From positions 22,068,280 through 22,132,279 of the forward strand of contig CM066924.1 in the NCBI GenBank assembly GCA_033964015.1: a stretch of 64,000 bases of DNA, in the 5' to 3' direction. Origin of the DNA: Scolanthus callimorphus. Its lineage: Eukaryota > Cnidaria > Anthozoa > Actiniaria > Edwardsiidae. Positions 35,331 through 46,300 of the stretch are shown here, piece after piece (the first letter of the stretch is position 1; each line of letters starts with the position of its first letter). The notes below the pieces were generated by a model that was not told the origin of the DNA, ran no database searches, and was given only the letters and a program-made list of their open reading frames with translations. The position numbers were made by a program, and so were the translations under genes.

Positions 35331-36313
35331 CACATTTATGGTATAAAAAATTGGTAATCCCATTTCTTCGGCTTGAATTTTGTCTCAAATCTATCAACAC
35401 ATTGAATTACTTAGTGTGTCGGCGATTGTTAATATCTTACTCCATTCCAAAAAATAACTTCTCAGGGCGGTGGAGCATCCTAAAAAGTGGGGGTGCCGAA
35501 GAGACAAAAAATGAAACTATTTTTCTTCCATCTCACATTCCATGGTGGAATGGCATCCATTCGTGTTCGTGTGCAAAAAACACTTTGGAAACAATATGAA
35601 AACGCGCCTGTAGTTAGGTATGAATGAGCTAGTTCTCTTGCAAATAACAGAAACAAAACAAACAAGAAGGACATGCTTCTGTTCCTTTTCCTCTTTACAT
35701 TTAAATACAAAAAATATATCTAGCTTCAAAAAGTGGGTGCTCAGCCCCCCAGTTCAAAAAATGGGGGTGCTCCAGCACCCCCCTTTTTGGCGTGAAAAAT
35801 TAGAATGGGAAATTCCAGAAAATGTATGTACAGTACCCCGGGGATGCGTGGCATTCAGAAATTCTGAATGGGGGGCTCAGAATTCTGCCTGCATGGGCGG
35901 TTTTCGAAGCATGAAGCTAGTTTAACCTCTCAGGAATTCTATATGTATGGGAAGTAAGCCATTTTGGAAACTGTGGATGCATGTGGATGCCATTTTGGAA
36001 ACTGTGGATGCATGCTAGACCCAGCGGCAAACCTGTAAAACAGTTCCGCTCATTGTATATTTTTGAATGTCATTGTAACTACTGAGTGTTTTTACCGTGG
36101 TTAAATAAAGTCTATGTATGTATGTATGTAAACACACCTTTATACTACACAACAGAAAATACAGTCAGTCAGAACACACAAAAGTTGTTCCATGTTTGGC
36201 AGTATTCAACTCAACTGCGCCATATCATACATGGTACCTGCATTGTAATGTGCGAGAACCACATTTTCTGTAGTGCGGTATAAAATAGTAGAGCAATGAT
36301 TTGTTATGGCACA
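35331..36313. other. 3' flank of MBLAC2 copy 1
   Basis: To about 35540 it is nearly identical to the 3' flank of copy 2, then diverges at CATGGTGGA. Further on are GGGGGTGCT(C/G)GAGCACCCCC palindromes (35755-35785). A probable LINE 3' end, GTTAAATAAAGTCTATGTATG followed by (ATGT)n, lies at about 36040-36130. Confidence 0.5.
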
Positions 36314-36621
36314 CCATGTCACCCCATGTAAGGTAATTCAGAATCTGGAATCCAACTTTTTGTTAGCTTTGGAATCCGGAATCCGTAGAATGGAATCTGG
36401 AATCCATATAGCAGGAATCCAGAATCCAAAGGCCTTGAGAATCCGGAATCCAAGAATTTATTCAGATAAAGAAATATTGGAATCCGGATTCTTTGAGAAT
36501 TATAGAATCCAGAAACCATTGGTATGGAATCCGGAATCCAGTAGGTTGGAATCCGGAATCAAAGGGCTGGAATCCGGAATACAAGATCTGCTTGGATTAC
36601 CTTACATGGGGCGAACCATGG
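36314..36621. mobile_element. TIR element with GGAATCC tandem core
   Basis: Ends CCATGTCACCCCATGTAAGG and the complement CCTTACATGGGG..CCATGG. The interior is many copies of GGAATCCGGAATCC with variants. No coding capacity. Confidence 0.8.
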
Positions 36622-36683
36622 AATATCCCTCTTGTAACTTGTATTCTTTAGTCATACACACTCGCCTAAAGACAGTGGTGCAT

Positions 36684-36933
36684 TATCACCATATGCATTG
36701 CTATGCGACCTCAAAATTCAATGTTGCGATTGGCGATAACGCTGGATTTTGCTACTTCAGTGGGTCGATATTGATTGCAAAATCAACCAAAATGGTTTTA
36801 AGCTATCCTTTGGCTTCCTTGCCTAAAATGTTTAACTTTCTGTTCAAGAAAATTCACATTACAATTTTCTTGTGTAAAATCGCCAATCGCAACAGTCAAT
36901 TTTTGAGGTCACGCAGCAATGCATATGGTGGTA
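36684..36933. mobile_element. TIR element family A, copy 3
   Basis: Left TATCACCATATGCATTGCTA, right complement TGCATATGGTGGTA. Shares TTAAGCTATCCTTTGGCTTC with the other copies. Repeat family C (36937-37032) follows at once. Confidence 0.8.
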
Positions 36934-37330
36934 AGATATTCCATGGCATGCCACTCAAAAAACATTTTTGCACAATGACATCACATGACTACACGTACCA
37001 GAAAAATCCTTTTCAGTTTTCTTTTCTTATTCAGAAAAACAAAACATCGTTAGAGAATATGAAAAATGATAGAATGTGTGGTTCCAGAAAATATCCACCC
37101 CCACCTCCCGATTTTTCTTTCGCACTATTTTAACACGCTAGAGATTTTATACCTGATAAATCATGCTGTTCGTGTTTCCCTTAAAAGTGTCGTGAAACCG
37201 TGGGTTTGTGTACGCGGGATCCCTGTGACACTCTATAGTGAGTCACGCTAACGCGGAGGCGCGTCACGCGCGTACTTGCTTCTGTGCACCTTGTAAAGAG
37301 CCGTCTCTTAGGCTTGTGTTACCCATTAAA

Positions 37331-38272
37331 ATGGCTGCCCAAGGAGACGATGGGTTTACAGTGCACAAGTATGAACACGAAATCTACATGGTCCGCGAGA
37401 AGTTCTATACTTCATGGAATTTGCCGAATATTTGGGTCGTCAAGGGATCCAGTAAGGATTTGATCATAGATACGGGAGTCGGGCTTTGGGACCTTCCAGG
37501 GTTTCTAAAGAAACACAACATCATTGGCGAGAAACCTTACGAAGGGGTAGCTACTCATATCCACTTCGATCACACTGGCGGGGCGCACCAGTTCGTTGTT
37601 TTTCGATCCATAAAGCTGAAGCCGAAGCCTTGAAACTTGGAGACCAATATGTAATCGGTTCCCATATGACAGCTAAGAGAAGTTGCAAAGCCTCCTAGTC
37701 CCGACTGGCACGCAAGAAACTACAAAGTCCCAGCTAAAGAACCAACTAGAATCTTAGAAGACGGGGATATCTTTGACCTGGGGAACAGAAAAATAAAGGT
37801 AATGCATCTTCCAGGTCACACGAGAGGTAGCATAGCATTTTATGAGGAAGAAACCAAGTCATTGTTTAGTGGAGATATTATTTACATTGGCCCCCTGTTT
37901 GACTGCTTGCCTTACAGTAATGTCTCAGATTACCTGAAGACTGCTCAGACTCTCAAAGATCTGTCCTCACAAGTAGACAAAGTATACCCAGGTCATGCAG
38001 ACGTTTTTGATGGTCAAACACTAAACAGCCTTTTGGATGACTACATATCCTCCAAGCAAGCTTGCTGTGATGGCTGCAAGACATCTTTGACTGGGGTAGC
38101 TGTGGATATTTTGCTTAAGGGTAGAAACACTGACAGTGTACCTTCAAAGTGTTGTTATCACTGCTGCTGTTGCTACCACTGCATTGGTGCAGTTGTGTCA
38201 CAACCCTTAGGGTCAGAGCAAGCACAAGCTAAACAAACAGAGAACACAGGCCTGTTGTCAGGAGACAAATAA
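37331..38272 (+). pseudogene. MBLAC2-like copy 2, two internal frame breaks
   Basis: A tandem copy of 34390-35330, offset 2941 bp at the start codon. The N-terminal part including HIHFDH is intact. One base is then missing relative to copy 1 near 37594 (TTCGTTGTTTTT against TTCGAGTATTTTT), leading to a stop at 37631-37633. One base is gained near 37674 (AGCTAAGAGA against AGCTAGAGA), which restores the frame. From there the reading is open to TAA 38270-38272 with the intact C-terminal region and Cys-rich tail. Either a pseudogene or an intact gene with two assembly errors. Breaks in the two copies are at different places, so each supplies the correct reference for the other. Confidence 0.8.
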
Positions 38273-39392
38273 CACATTTATGGTATAAAAAATTGGTAAT
38301 CCCATTTCTTCGGCTTGAATTTTGTCTCAAATCTATCAACACATTGAATTACTTAGTGTGTCGGCGATTGTTAATATCTTACTCCATTCCAAAAAATAAC
38401 TTCTCAGGGCGGTGGAGCATCCTAAAAAGTGGGGGTGCCGAAGAGACAAAAAATGAAACTATTTTTCTTCCATCTCACATTCCATGGTGGAGACAAATAA
38501 CACATTTTTAAAAGGCATAAGAAATAATTCCAAAAAAAGATGCATTCCCTCATCCGGGAGAATGGAAAACAATATGCCCTGAAAAGTGTGCTTTGTTTTT
38601 AAAACTCAAATTGCAGAGTCAACCGCTGATATACACTTATTGGCTATTTTTTGGGATAAAAAATGAAGTGAACATTTAAAGGAAATATGGACAAAATAGC
38701 AGGTTTGATGTTAAGGCGTGTCCACATCAAACTCCCGGAACTCAGTACGGATTACAGTCCAACTTTCTCCCGGAACTCAGTACGGATTACAGTCCAACTT
38801 TGTGCTGCAACCCCCCCCCCCCCCCCCCCCTCTGTAAAAATCCTGGATCCGCCCATGAAATATTCTTATTCCTTTGGTATCTCAACAAATTGTATATATT
38901 TTTTAGAGTGGAAATCAAGTACCAATTGTCATGAAAAGCCATTTAAACTGCAAGAATAATGTACGGCCTACGAAAGGTTTTAATTTTTAGTTGTTCAATC
39001 CCCTTGGACAAATTTTTTTCTTCTTCATTTTTCACCTACAAGATTTTTTAGGATAGTTTGTAAAGCAAAATACGTAAAACCAGTAATAATCACATTTAAT
39101 TGCGTGGATTTTAATAAATGAGAACTCACAAGACGAATTACATCTTAACTATAAATTCGCTGTGACAAACGTCATGACTTGTTACGCAAAGACCGTAGCC
39201 GTTCACCTGCAGATCAAAACAGGAAACCCAACAAAGTTTAGCAAAAGAGCGAGCCACGCCTAAGGTGTAATCAACTCAGACCTCGTACACGAGCGTTCAA
39301 CAAATCAGGATATGTTTTTAATCCTCTCTCTCGAGTGAAAAAAGAAGGATCCGCAACAATTCCAATAACGTGTGTACGGCAGGTACGGTGAA

Positions 39393-39536
39393 TTGACCGT
39401 TTTCACGATGTTGTGAGAACAATACCCTTGAGCCGTTCCGACTCGTTCTGGCGAATGCGGCTTTTGTTATTCAAAACAGACAAGCATTGTTCTTATCCTA
39501 TTTATGTTGCGTGCGCAACATCGTGAAGACTGTCAA
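39393..39536. mobile_element. Short TIR element
   Basis: Left TTGACCGTTTTCACGATGTTG and right complement CAACATCGTGAAGACTGTCAA, about 22-bp arms. Confidence 0.65.
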
Positions 39537-39647
39537 TACGGCGAAATAAACCAACATCGAGAGAATCCGGACACCATGCATTGGATACATGTTGACGGGT
39601 GAATTCGATTTGGATACACTAGTCGCTACGTGTGGACGGATAACTTT

Positions 39648-39838
39648 TTTTAGTCAAATTACACTAGTGGTCTATTGTCTATGCTGCGTTCTGATTGGTT
39701 GAGCTACTAGTAGGCTATAAGTTATAGCCTACTAGTAGCGAAAAGTGTTAGATTTGAAAGCCAGAAAATCGCAAATAACCAGACCAGAAAACGTTTTTTT
39801 GCTACATACATTTACCTACTAGTGTGATTTGACTAAAA
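39648..39838. mobile_element. TIR element, TTTTAGTCAAAT ends
   Basis: Ends TTTTAGTCAAATTACACTAG and complement CTAGTGTGATTTGACTAAAA. The interior has a perfect palindrome GGCTATAAGTTATAGCC. A relative with the same arrangement is at 53850-54038. Confidence 0.75.
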
Positions 39839-39914
39839 CAATTATTCCTCTCGCCCTCATGGCCTCTGAGTCAATAGCCCATTCGGCCTTCGGCCTCGTG
39901 GGCTATTGACTCAG

Positions 39915-39949
<35 letters not shown>

Positions 39950-39954
39950 CCGGA
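39836..39954. repeat. Near-perfect 118-bp palindrome
   Basis: AACAATTATTCCTC ... GAGGAATAATTGTT with internal CTCTGAGTCAATAGCCC / GGGCTATTGACTCAGAG and CGGCCTTCGGCC centre. It abuts the TIR element to its left. A related unit lies at about 53735-53850. Confidence 0.75.
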
Positions 39955-40385
39955 ACAAGAAAAAGTCCCGGATTCAAACATCCTGATAAGTGTGGACGGG
40001 GCCTCACGCATGTAGATTCGTACCCAGTCGCTTCTTGTTGTTCTCAAGGCGCACGGTCGCAGAACTTGCAAGGCGCTCCGTGCTTTATCGCCCTCTCATC
40101 GCCCTTCACATACGCATTTGCACGCCTGCCAGGTAACGCAATGCCGGACCTTCAGTAACGCAAATAACGGTAACAGAAAAACGGCAGGTATTCGCCTATT
40201 GTTATCTTCAATGCGCGCGGTGCATCATGGGAAGGACGGACTAAAGGAAATCCCACAATCCTTTGCGCGCATACCAAGTAACGCAACATCATTGCGCCAA
40301 CAGTCCAGTAACGCAATAACGCACGAGAAAGAAACACAAGAACAACGACTTGGCACGAGGAACCTGATAGTCATGCATATCATAC

Positions 40386-43300
40386 CTAACACAATCCACA
40401 ACTTTTCTTGCATCTTTCTTTGACAATCTGCATCTTCTCACAGTCTCCCCGGGAACATGGTAACTGCAGTATCGTCCGATATCCTTACAATCTATGTGGA
40501 ACACAAAAAGTATCATCATGACTCATGGCTAAGAACATGGATTGATTTCTTATTTTGTGTTGCTCAAAATATAAAGCTATATAAAGCAGTAGTCCATGAG
40601 TAGAAGCTTTCCTCTCTCATTCTAGGAAATGGATTGGGTATTTTTTAACAGACCGAGTTATTTTTTAGAAACAATGCGTTCTTTCTTTTTCACAACCCTA
40701 ATTGCCCTTTAGCTAACGAAAATACTGCCTTTGCTTCAACACCAGCAAATGGTTAGACCTTCGTGTCTTCTCGGATACAAAGGACGTAAAACCGTATAGG
40801 TCCCGTCTCTCGCCATGCATTTCACAATTAACACAGAATTTCAACAAAGTTCCATGGATGTGCAGAAACCATCCATGGGAAAAGCGGAATTTCCGATGGC
40901 ACACCATAGGCAGCGCCGGACCATAAAAAGTGGGGGAGCTCATTAGTAAGGAAGTATGGGAAGAGTGAAAACACAAAATACAGTAAATGTATGAAAATGT
41001 GACAAAAAGTGGGGGTGCTGGAGCACCCCCTGCACCCCGAGTCCGCCGCCTATGAACACGCATGGGTAGTGTTCGTAATTCACATGGATGGGATTCTGTA
41101 GAAATTCCCTGTGTAACCAGAACCATAGAGGCAATAAAGTCACCACTTCGACGCGTCCATCCTCAGTGCAGGTCTAGCAACTTACTAACCCACTACACTG
41201 ACTAGGGGGCCTCATCTCGGCTTGGGCGTAATGTTTTTCCATTTTAGATCAGGTGGCATTCCCATGAGTATTCTTTGTTTGTTTTTGCTACGCACCGAAG
41301 AAACCCAAACAAAGAGAGATTATTCAAATGAAGTCACGTGATCTGAAATGGACAAAACATTACGCCCGAGCCGAGGAGGTCTATTGAAGCCTCGCTCTGT
41401 GCAGGATTTCCCGGCCCGGGCAAATTGTGTACCAAAAAAAAAAATACATAAACACATACCCCCAGGGGGTGGTGGTGGAGAGTTTGGTCCTCCTCCTCCT
41501 CCCCCTCCTCCTCCGCTGCATTTGTACATCAAGTTCATTTGCTGGATGTCCACTTTACTGAGGCTGCGACGGTTTCCAAGGGTAACCTGAAAGAAAATGT
41601 CCGGTTTAGACAGATTACCATGGCTAAAAACTGATCCCCTTCGCACCTGACTTTTTGTTTTGTTTTTCCATGAATGGGTTTCTGCAGAAGTGAATCGCAA
41701 GCGAGTTTCGGTAGTGGTATGTACTCATGGCCGCGAGCCAATCGGAATTCAAAAAAACGCGCGCGTTGTGGCATAAAGTTCAATGTACTTTTACAATATA
41801 ATATTGTAGTTTTACAAACGTACTCCTTGCCGTTTCGCTGCGATTGTTGGCCTTCCATTTCTACTGAACGCTCTACTGTCATAGTGCATCACACTACCAT
41901 AGTCATAGGGGGTACCCAGTGAGTCGATGGTAGAACGAGGGTACTTGTTAAAGTTGAACTGCATGTCTGTCGAGAAGGAATAATAGTCAATAATAAAAAT
42001 ATACTGAACGCTCAACTGTCATAGTGCATCACACTACCATAGTCATAGGGGGTACCCAGTGAGTCGATGGTAGAACGAGGGTACTTGTTAAAGTTGAACT
42101 GCATGTCTGTCGGGATGGAATAATATTATAGTTTTTATACGACTGTGACATCATTTTACCATATAAGGTCAAAATTGAGTGTAAATATGGTCTGCATACA
42201 CGGTTGGAAAAGCCGTATGCACTTTAGCAAAACGGTTACGAGCTCTGACCCAGCAATACATATACAAAATAAGAAAATCTCTGACATCGTTTTTCAAACC
42301 ATCTACCTATTAGAATGCAATTTGATTGTTTGTACGCCTTAAAGGGCCTGTTTCAGCCACACCTTTGTTGTTGTTTTGGTTCGATATTAGAAGACGAATT
42401 ACGAGTAGACATCTCTAAATCAACACCTAAATACAAAGATTCGGATTTGATTTACCAAATTCAATCGAGAAAATTGCTTCAAACTGCTCTATATTCTCTA
42501 AATCAGCCGATGGAAATGGATCCTTTCTCCGACTTGGTGTGTTGCATTGCTGTCAACATGGCGGCTGACACAGGCTCTTTAAAGCGAAAGGGCTGGAGCT
42601 TTTAAGCCAAACCAGCTTACTTGAGACGATGTTATCCCAGTAGATGTTCACGTACTCGTCACGGTCTGGGCGTGACTGCTCATGGTAAAACCCAAGTGCG
42701 TGACCTGGCAAGCAATTAAAAATATGATTCCTGAAGTATCAGTTCAACTACTATCAATTACGCAAGCATAGCTGAAAAAATGAATTAGAACTTCAAACGA
42801 CAGGTTTGTCAACAATGCAACTCGACATGAAGGCCAGAATCGTCTTACCAATCTCATGCGCGACCGTTCCTGGGTACCAGCATCCAGATGCCAAGCTGAT
42901 CTTCTGCATGCGGCCAGTACGTCCGACCATCGACGAGCATCTACAGCAAAAACAGAATACTATGTCAGGGAATGTACCTGGCATGGGATAATGTACCATG
43001 GGATAAGCCTGGATCAAGCGAAAGTAGATGTAACCAAGAGTCTATAGGCGAGCACAGAGAATTTCTGCAGAAACCCATCCATGGATACAGCTAAGGCACA
43101 CGCATGGGAAGTGTTCGGAATTCACATGGATAGCCATGGGAAATCCCAACACTTCCCATTGTTCTAACATGGGAAATTCAGCTTTTCCAATGCATGAGTT
43201 TCTGCAGAAATTCCCTGTGGAGGTCTCGCGATGATCAAGGGAATCTGCAAAAACCCATCCATGGGGAAAGCTGAATTTCCCAAGGCACACACATGGGAAG

Positions 43301-46300
43301 TGTTTGGAATACACATGGATAGCCTTGGGAAATCCGAACACTTCCCATTCTTCTACCATGGGAAATTCAGCTTTTCCCATGGATGGGTTTCTGCAGAAAT
43401 TCCCTGTGGAGGTCGCGCTCTCCGTTGCATCATGGCTAATTGGGGCGCAGAAAAAGCAATCAATCTCGTCGACTTACCGCCGTTGCAAAACGTCCTTATT
43501 TGGAAATCCCATTACCCTATTTGGAAGGTTTGTACGTCATTTTCCTAATATCTTAGCGAGACAGCAGGAAAATTCACCAAAAACGTGTAGTTCGTTCAGT
43601 TCGAGAAACTTCGTTCCCTTGGTCGCCATTTTGTTTTTTGTTTTATCGACCAAAGCGCCGGCCAAGGGGAGAGATTAAAAAAATTAAAAAAACACAGGCA
43701 TCCCGCGCGGATTCATGACACTTTCTTGATATTTTTTCCCGACATGCAGTGCGCGCATGCGTTATAGCTACCAGCTGATCTCACCCCGCGGTGCGCAAAG
43801 GACTGTTTGTCAAAACGAAACGTTCCTAGGTCGGGCAAGGGTTACCCGTATTTTCGCAGTTTTGGGAAGCAAAAACTAGATTCAGTCATCGTACAAGTCA
43901 AACTCAGTTTACATTTGACATAAGGCTAGATTTTCTGAGGAGATGAAAAAGATGCAATATTTTTATAGAATCCGTTCGGAACGCATATCGATGCCGCAAT
44001 AAAAATCGATCCTGATTGGCTTATGTAAGAGCAAAAGATCAGCTGGAAGTTAACCAATCAACGCGAGTGTTAGTAATGACAAGGACGACAAATAGCAAAC
44101 ATGTACATTATTACTAGCCTGCTAGCCGGCTCTCCAGTGGGTTCTTTTGGGATTTGATTTTTTCGGCGCGCGGGATTCCTGTGTCAATTCTTTCCCCCCG
44201 CGACACAGGAATCCCTAGAACCAAAAAAAAATCAAATATCCAAAAAAAAACCACTGGAGAGCCAGCTACGTACATACCCCCCTCCTTGATAGAACCTTGC
44301 GTACGCATTCTGATTGGTTCGAAGTTCGAATCTGATACAGGTATTGTCAGTCCACATTTTCATCCCAGCGCGGATGGCATCCATCGCACGCTGGTTTCTC
44401 CCTGCAGGAACAAAAAGATAGCTTAAATAAAAAAATAAATAAAATAAACAAGAAAATAAATAAGCCAAACAAACACACAATACAGACAGACCTAAGCATT
44501 CAAGTAAAAATTCAAGTAAAAGGGCTAACAAATATATAGACAAATGAACAAACAGACAAATAAGCGAACTAAGCGCACAGACATAACAAAGAAAAAAAAG
44601 CACGGGCAAACAAACAAATCAAAGACGAACGCTAAATAAAGCAAAACAAATATACACAAATAAATAGACAAAGAGAGTGGGACAAGAATTAATGCAGACA
44701 AGGAAGGAATTATCCCCTCTACTTATTACAAACAAACAAATGAATGAATAAACAAACAAACCAGGAAGACGTACCGAGTCTAGAGTCGATAACGTAGTAC
44801 ATTACTCCTCCTGGCCAGCGGCCCGTCTTAATACCGCCACGCGCAGAAGGCTTGTCCACATCCATTCCCATCTCGGCTGCCAATCTCTGTGCGTCCGTTA
44901 ACTCCATGTCTCCTTCAAACAGCTTTGGGTCGTCAACTCCCACATTCTCTAGATGAACAAAGAAAGTATAGATTTAGGCACTGTCTAAAAACAGAGCTCC
45001 ATAAATACACTGAGATTGACACTGTCTAAAGACAGGGATTTACACAGCTTTGGGTCGTCAACTCCCACATTCTCTAGATGAACAAAGAAAGTATAGATTT
45101 AAGTACTGTCTAAAAACAGAGCTCCATAAATACACTGAGATTGACACTGTCTAAAGACAGGGATTTACACAGCTTTGGGTCGTCAACTCCCACATTCTCT
45201 AGATGAACAAAGAAAGTATAGATTTAGGCACTGTCTAAAAACAGAGCTCCATAAATACACTGAGATTGACACTGTCTAAAGACAGGGATTTACACAGCTT
45301 TGGGTCGTCAACTCCCACATTCTCTAGATGAGCAAAGAAAGTATAGATTTAGGCACTGTCTAAAAACAGAGCTCCATAAATACACTGAGATTGACACTGT
45401 CTAAAGACAGGGATTTACACAACTTTGGGTCGTCAACTCCCACATTCTCTAGATGAACAAAGAAAGTATAGATTTAGGCACTGTCTAAAAACAGAGCTCC
45501 ATAAATACACTGAGATTGACACTGTCTAAAGACAGAGCCCCGTGAATATAGGGATTTACACTGTCTAAAAACAGAGCTCCATAATATAGTTTTAGGTACT
45601 GTCTAAAAACAGAGCTCCATAAATACAGACTGAGATCGATACTGTCTAAAACAGAGCTCCACAAATACAGATTGAGATTGACATTGTCTTAAAGCAGAGC
45701 TCCATAAATATAGATCGAGGCACTGTCTAAAAACAGAGCTCTATAGATACAGATTTAGGCACTGTCTAAAAGCGGAGAGCAAAGCAGAGCTCCATATACA
45801 CATTGTTTTTCCTTTCATTTGCCTTTGGTTTGCTCGTTTTGCTCAGTAAAAAGTAGGCTGCTTGTAGCCTTCGTAAGCGGCTCTAAACTAAGGGAAGGGG
45901 AGGGAGTCGGAGCGGGCGCAAACATATCAAGAAAATTTCGCCAAAAACTGTCGTTTTGCCGACGTTGCAAAACTTCCTTATTGGGAAATCCCCCTTACCT
46001 TATTTGGAAGGTCTGTAAGTACTTTGGCCTCATATCTTAGCGAAAAAAGCAGGAAAATTGACCAAAACTTGCAGATACTCGAGAAACTTCGCTCTCTTGG
46101 TCGCCATTTTGGTTTTACCCCCCGCCGAGGGGCCTGAGACGCGATTTGAACACCACAGGCAGCCCGCGCGGATTTGCCATAAAAACGACAGCACTTTCTT
46201 GATATGTAGAAAGAAGCGCGACCGCGAGAGGTTCTAGCTGCTTGCAGTCCCTTATACCGAAAGAATGTGCGCATGTGAACCTTAGAAAACAAAGCGTGCG

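Larger units (their letters stand above)
38482..40385. other. Intergenic region rich in palindromic repeats
   Basis: A tandem doublet of TCCCGGAACTCAGTACGGAT+TACAGTCCAACTT lies at 38728-38800, followed by a C19-class run at 38812-38830. AGTAACGCAA motifs recur at 40128-40325. TIR elements are listed separately. No gene recognised. Confidence 0.5.

Noticed and set aside
36306..37133. 275-codon ORF with ESGIRRMESGIQ repeats
   Set aside because: Composed of three adjacent non-coding repeats (GGAATCC element, family A, family C).
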